A DNA stretch of 64,000 bases from Ramazzottius varieornatus. Taxonomy: Eukaryota; Tardigrada; Eutardigrada; Parachela; Ramazzottiidae. The DNA is taken from the NCBI GenBank assembly GCA_001949185.1, contig BDGG01000002.1, forward strand, positions 6,600,772 to 6,664,771, in the 5' to 3' direction. Both the position numbers and the translations under genes were made by a program. The notes beneath the pieces are model-generated. The model saw only the letters and a program-made list of their open reading frames with translations, searched no databases and was not told where the DNA came from. Shown piece after piece: positions 60,297-64,000 of this stretch (its first letter is position 1; the number at the start of each line of letters is the position of its first letter).

Positions 60297-63200
60297 TTAT
60301 CGACTTTGATGTCTCGGTTTATCGGAAGCGGAAGGAGAAGTCGCCAGCGACTCCGTTTGATAGTCAAGCGAAGAAGGAACGGAACCATCATCAAGAGCTG
60401 CTTCTAGTGCATCATTCAGATCATCGCTCTTGTCCTCCTCGAACTGTGTAGGGACGGTTTGGGTACTTTGGTCGGAGAGAGACTTGATGGAGGCTATACT
60501 CACGTCCCGGTTTTTCCTGCCGTGAGAAGACTGATGCTTTCTTCTTGAAGAAGATGGTAGGTTTAAGGGTGGCAGTGCCGGCTCGTTGAAGCTTGTATGT
60601 AGGTCCAAGGCTTCGACGGTGTCACTGCGGCCAGGAGGTCTACCTTTCATGGGGGAGTTTCTCATGTCCGTCAGTCGCCGTTCGCCAACCAAGTCACCAT
60701 CAACCGATTGAGAAACTGTCAAAAAGAGAAACAGATCCATATCCATTCGTTTTCCCTTTGCATTTCACCGAAAGAAAACTATCTTTCTGTGAAGCGTCGC
60801 TCAGACGTAGATTTGGTATAAAATCGGAGCTCGGCAAACAACTCTACAGGATCACTCTTCCAAGTGGCGCATGTTCTTAATGTTTTTGGCTGAAGCGTGC
60901 GCCAGTTGGGAAAACATTTCTCTCGGATTTGCTTGCTGAGCTCTCCAATAAATTATTTCGTTAGTTTGATTTTTCAATTATCTATAAATCTCTCTCAAGG
61001 CTTTGCGCTTCACACTTACCGCGGCCAGCGACTGGACTTTCAGGAACATCGACGATAACGTGTTCCCTCCTGACTTCCTCGAAAGCGTCGGTGAGGTGGA
61101 GGTTTCTGATGGCTAGGATGGCCCACTGTTGCACGTATGGGTTGCGGTAGTCGATCTTGGTGTTATCTTTCAACCGCTGCAGAAGCTTTCTTTCTGAAGC
61201 GCGTTGTATGAACTTGGAATTGTTGTAGACAAGGTTGGCCAGAAGACGTATCAGAAGACTTTTTATCCCGCGCGCCGAAGTCACCAGTTCTTGAGGTTTA
61301 ACATCGGCCAACTTGTTGACCGGCGTGAAAAGATTCTCGCCTTCACGACTCAGACTATCGACTGCCACAAACGCATCTGCAGAAATGAAATTGTTATCAT
61401 CAACTTTCTACCGTTCAACCAACGGAGATTCATAGAATCAGTGCTACACAAATTTCCGTTCGTCACACCTATAACACTGTCCAGAAGTTCGACGTCGTGA
61501 TGGAAGAAAACTCTTAGAGAATTAGCCGCCGTAATGTTCCCGAGGAGATCGAGCGCTTTCAGTGAAAGTTCAGCTTCCTGCAAACAGACACACTTCTGAC
61601 TTCCTACGGTTGTACATGTTTATGATCCGTATTTCATGAAAACCGGGAGCGTGGTAAGCAAACTCGATAAAATTGTTTACTAAGTGGCGCACGTTATTAT
61701 TGCCGTTGGCTGAAGGCGTGCGCCGCTTGAAAAACGATTTTGTCCGGTTTGTTTTGTCGTCAGTCTTTTGTTGTATCATAAGGAGATGTCTACTGCTTTT
61801 GATTCTACATTTTTCTGGTATCTACGAACCTGATCTACAACAGAACATGGATCTTTCAGCCTTAGCAAGGCGTTCCAGTGTAACTTGAACACCTCGGCCA
61901 CTTTTTCCGCCCAGAAATGTGGAAGCAGCTGGTTAGTGCAGTCCTTCTGGTCGTTCAACGAGAAGGCAAAGCTGAGCATGTCGACGATGGCACATCTGTC
62001 GATTGAGGAAGCAGATTAAGACCAGGAACTACACTCCACTAATCAAGATTAAGAGACACTTCGGTACAGTACCTGGTAGCCAACGAGACCTGACCAAAGT
62101 CTCGTTCAGCGATGACGGGACAACGTAACAGTCGAGCGGCCAAGTCGAAAACTGCCTCAAAGGTCTCGATCAGATCGTCGCGGTTCGTCAGTTGCGCAAC
62201 CCGCTCGAATATCCCTGCGGCATACCCACAGTTGGCCATGGGGAAGAGTCGTGCGTCGTCGTCTTTGAGGCAGTTGAGCAGAGCGGCGGAAACGTAGTTG
62301 AGCAACTTGTCCTCGTGCAACAGAATGCAGGACCTATCCAACACAAAGATGCAGCTAGAAAAGGCATACAGACTGATATAAGAACCACAAAACAGTTCAG
62401 AAGCATGCTGGAAACGTAGGAAAGAAAAGACCTACCCGATGATTTCACAGAAGTCCGACCAGGCTTGGTTCTGCACCTTCCGCGACCGACCGAAGCAGTT
62501 GGCCAGGGTCTGCATGCCGCAGGCTAGAGAATCCCGTATTGGAACTGAAACATCCAGAATGGATAAAAGTGATACGTATACACTTAAGTTTAACAATGCG
62601 GTTGCATGCTCGACAGTTGGAATCCAGACAAACGAACTCGACAAGAATCACAAGATTGACTCTCCAAGTGGCGCACGCTTCTAGCCAATAACACTGAGAC
62701 GTGCTCCACTTGGGAAAACAAAATTGCCAAGTTTGTCTACCGACCACAAGTTGGCAATCTGACTTGATTACGGGATGACCAACAACAACGCAATCCTTCC
62801 GTTTGAAACACGGAGATATTTCGTTGCGAAAGTCATAGGACACAGTTCGTTTTCGGTACCTCGGATCCAGGGATGGGCAGCATTCGGATCGAGCAAAGGA
62901 ATGATTCGTTCGACCACGTCCAAGCCTTTCTGTAGCAGTTTTATGGTCGTCGTGGTATATTCTTCAATGCCCCTGAAAGTAGATGAAGGAGATTGGTACA
63001 AGCCTGCTTGGAGTACTCTGGATAATCGGGATAGTGAGCACAAACTTTTCGTCCTCAGGGTCAGCAGTTCCAGCTAGCCAGCGGTAGCAGCGAAAGAGAT
63101 CCGCCAGCGCAGTGAAGAATTCCTCGTCTGCTCCAGTAGCTGGCCGGATTTCTCCGCGGATCTTTGGCGTACATGTGCACCTTTCGTACAGAGCGCCTGC

Positions 63201-63433
63201 GGCATCCCGAATGGCAGGGATCATGCCAAGTATTCTAAAGAGAGAAGTAGATGAATACCTACTGGCAATTTGATACAATACGAATCTAACCAATCAACCC
63301 GTTTACATCAATCAACTCGTCCCTACCTGTGCTTTTCTTTGGGAATGTTGACACGACGATATGACTTCTGCGTGACCACAGGCTGAGATTTCTCCATATC
63401 GATGTCCGGCTTCACGGAGAGCAGGGGAACCAT
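60297..63433 (-). CDS. ATXN10: Ataxin-10 homologue with extended acidic C-terminus
   Basis: Nine exons: 63433-63327, 63234-63046, 62972-62860, 62544-62436, 62354-62073, 61995-61830, 61577-61469, 61376-61020, 60715-60297, giving 616 aa (human 475). It is an armadillo-repeat protein involved in cytokinesis, cilia and neuronal survival. Family resemblance is clearest in the Atx10 homology domain: SLLIRLLANLVYNNSKFIQ, NPYVQQWAILAIRNLHLTD. Upstream ARM-type helices include LACGMQTLANCFGRSRKVQNQAW, a typical conserved block. The last exon adds a disordered Ser/Asp/Glu-rich tail of about 139 residues not expected in vertebrates. The donor GTTTGT after exon 2 was chosen for frame. Three introns carry MITE copies. 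Confidence 0.87.
60826..60945. mobile_element. Hairpin MITE copy 13
   Basis: The ends GGAGCTCGGCAAACAAC and GCTTGCTGAGCTCTCC pair. The inner arms are CCAAGTGGCGCATG and CGTGCGCCAGTTGGGA. It lies in the last ATXN10 intron. Confidence 0.9.
61645..61760. mobile_element. Hairpin MITE copy 14
   Basis: The left arm is GGGAGCGTGGTAAGCAAACTCG and TAAGTGGCGCACG. The right arm is CGTGCGCCGCTTGAAAAACG then TTGTCCGGTTTGTTTTG. It lies in an ATXN10 intron (61578-61829 region). Confidence 0.85.
62620..62745. mobile_element. Hairpin MITE copy 15
   Basis: The left arm is CCAGACAAACGAACTCGAC and CTCCAAGTGGCGCACGC. The right arm is CGTGCTCCACTTGGGAAAAC then GCCAAGTTTGTCTACCG. It lies in an ATXN10 intron of 315 nt. 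Confidence 0.87.
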
Positions 63434-64000
63434 CGGAAGCTTTCTATAGCATCCTCAAGAGTCCAGAGCTGAATCAGCAGATTTTCGGAGTCCACCAAGT
63501 GACAAGTCTAGTTCCGGAAAGTGAGGATAGTCCAGACGGTCCACTGTGATCGACCAGTTCACTGTGCGATATAGTTGTTAGTAACAATCACGAGATGTAC
63601 AGCTTGCATAACTTGTTCCAAGATGTGAATACCGATGTAGCTGTATGAACATAAATCCAAGGACATGGATAAAGTCAAGACTCAAGAGAAGAGGAATAAA
63701 AACACTTTAAGAAAAAGGTCTAAACCCTGAAGTCAGCAGCAGAGTCATGACGTAACGAAAAGTGCCGTTTTACTGTGTACGCGAAAAGCTATTAATGACG
63801 TCACACCACCTCATGCAGTTGGATAGTGTTGCACACCAGCCTTGATTTGTTGACCACTGTACAGCAATTCAGGATCTTAGAAGCTGATACTGCTTGTGCG
63901 CCACTTGGAAGCGGCAATGTTCGGCAACTGGCCAGCGGGCATTCAGCTTGTGTAGCCAGATGTAACGCTATGATCAGCGAAACTCTAGAGTTCGTAATGT
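63434..64000. other. Region upstream of ATXN10 to the window end
   Basis: About 570 bp containing the presumed ATXN10 promoter and a half MITE. No gene start was seen. Confidence 0.45.
63893..63930. mobile_element. Hairpin MITE copy 16 (fragment)
   Basis: Only GTGCGCCACTTGGAAG and a decayed outer arm (TTCGGCAACTGG) remain. Confidence 0.45.

Overview
This window is nuclear DNA of an invertebrate animal. Coding exons are separated by short GT-AG introns, mostly about 50 to 150 nt. The proteins are metazoan: Smad4, Rho1, an adiponectin receptor, a Spätzle-like cystine-knot ligand, a laminin-N-domain protein, MON2, CstF77, VPS4, Sec61beta and ALDH1L. The Spätzle-type ligand and the compact layout (24 genes in 64 kb) would fit an ecdysozoan such as a tardigrade or an arthropod. 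I cannot name the species from sequence alone. Exon models were built by hand from reading frame, splice signals and remembered family alignments. There is no transcript evidence behind them.

Layout, left to right. 1-656(+) is the 3' end of an unrecognised gene. 1146-2815(+) is cathepsin X/Z. 2940-5297(-) is a SMYD-type SET/MYND protein. 6275-9918(-) is CstF77. 10840-20522(+) is MON2, with a bZIP gene nested on the opposite strand in its largest intron (16311-17093). 20596-22632(-) is a lysine-rich orphan. 22700-22954(+) is a doubtful small ORF. 23010-25697(-) is a Spätzle-like ligand. 26715-28548(-) is an adiponectin receptor and 29367-30175(+) is EEF1AKMT1. 30288-32520(-) is Smad4. 33280-34701(-) and 36349-37632(-) are tandem monoglyceride-lipase paralogues. 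39433-40350(+) is Rho1. 40874-43585(-) is a membrane-anchored laminin-N protein. 44049-44648(-) is a single-pass orphan. 45184-46136(-) and 50799-53058(+) are two steroid-5-alpha-reductase-like genes in opposite orientation, flanking VPS4 (47278-48796,+) and SEC61B (49400-49972,-). 53544-54905(+) is a glycine-N-acyltransferase-like enzyme. 55653-59936(+) is ALDH1L with a mitochondrial-type leader. 60297-63433(-) is ataxin-10.

The genes do not form one pathway. Most are housekeeping genes: membrane traffic (MON2, VPS4, SEC61B), mRNA 3'-end formation (CstF77), signalling (Smad4, Rho1, AdipoR, the Spätzle-like ligand), and lipid, steroid and folate metabolism.

The main structure that genes do not explain is a family of about 115-125 bp hairpin elements of MITE type. 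I count 16 full or partial copies, and 13 of them lie inside introns. Other points worth a second look are two conserved genes that each need a GC-AG intron with the same 8-nt donor, two neighbouring SMYD introns that are copies of each other, the laminin-N receptor architecture, and the Spätzle-like ligand that lacks one cysteine of the usual CC-x-C end.
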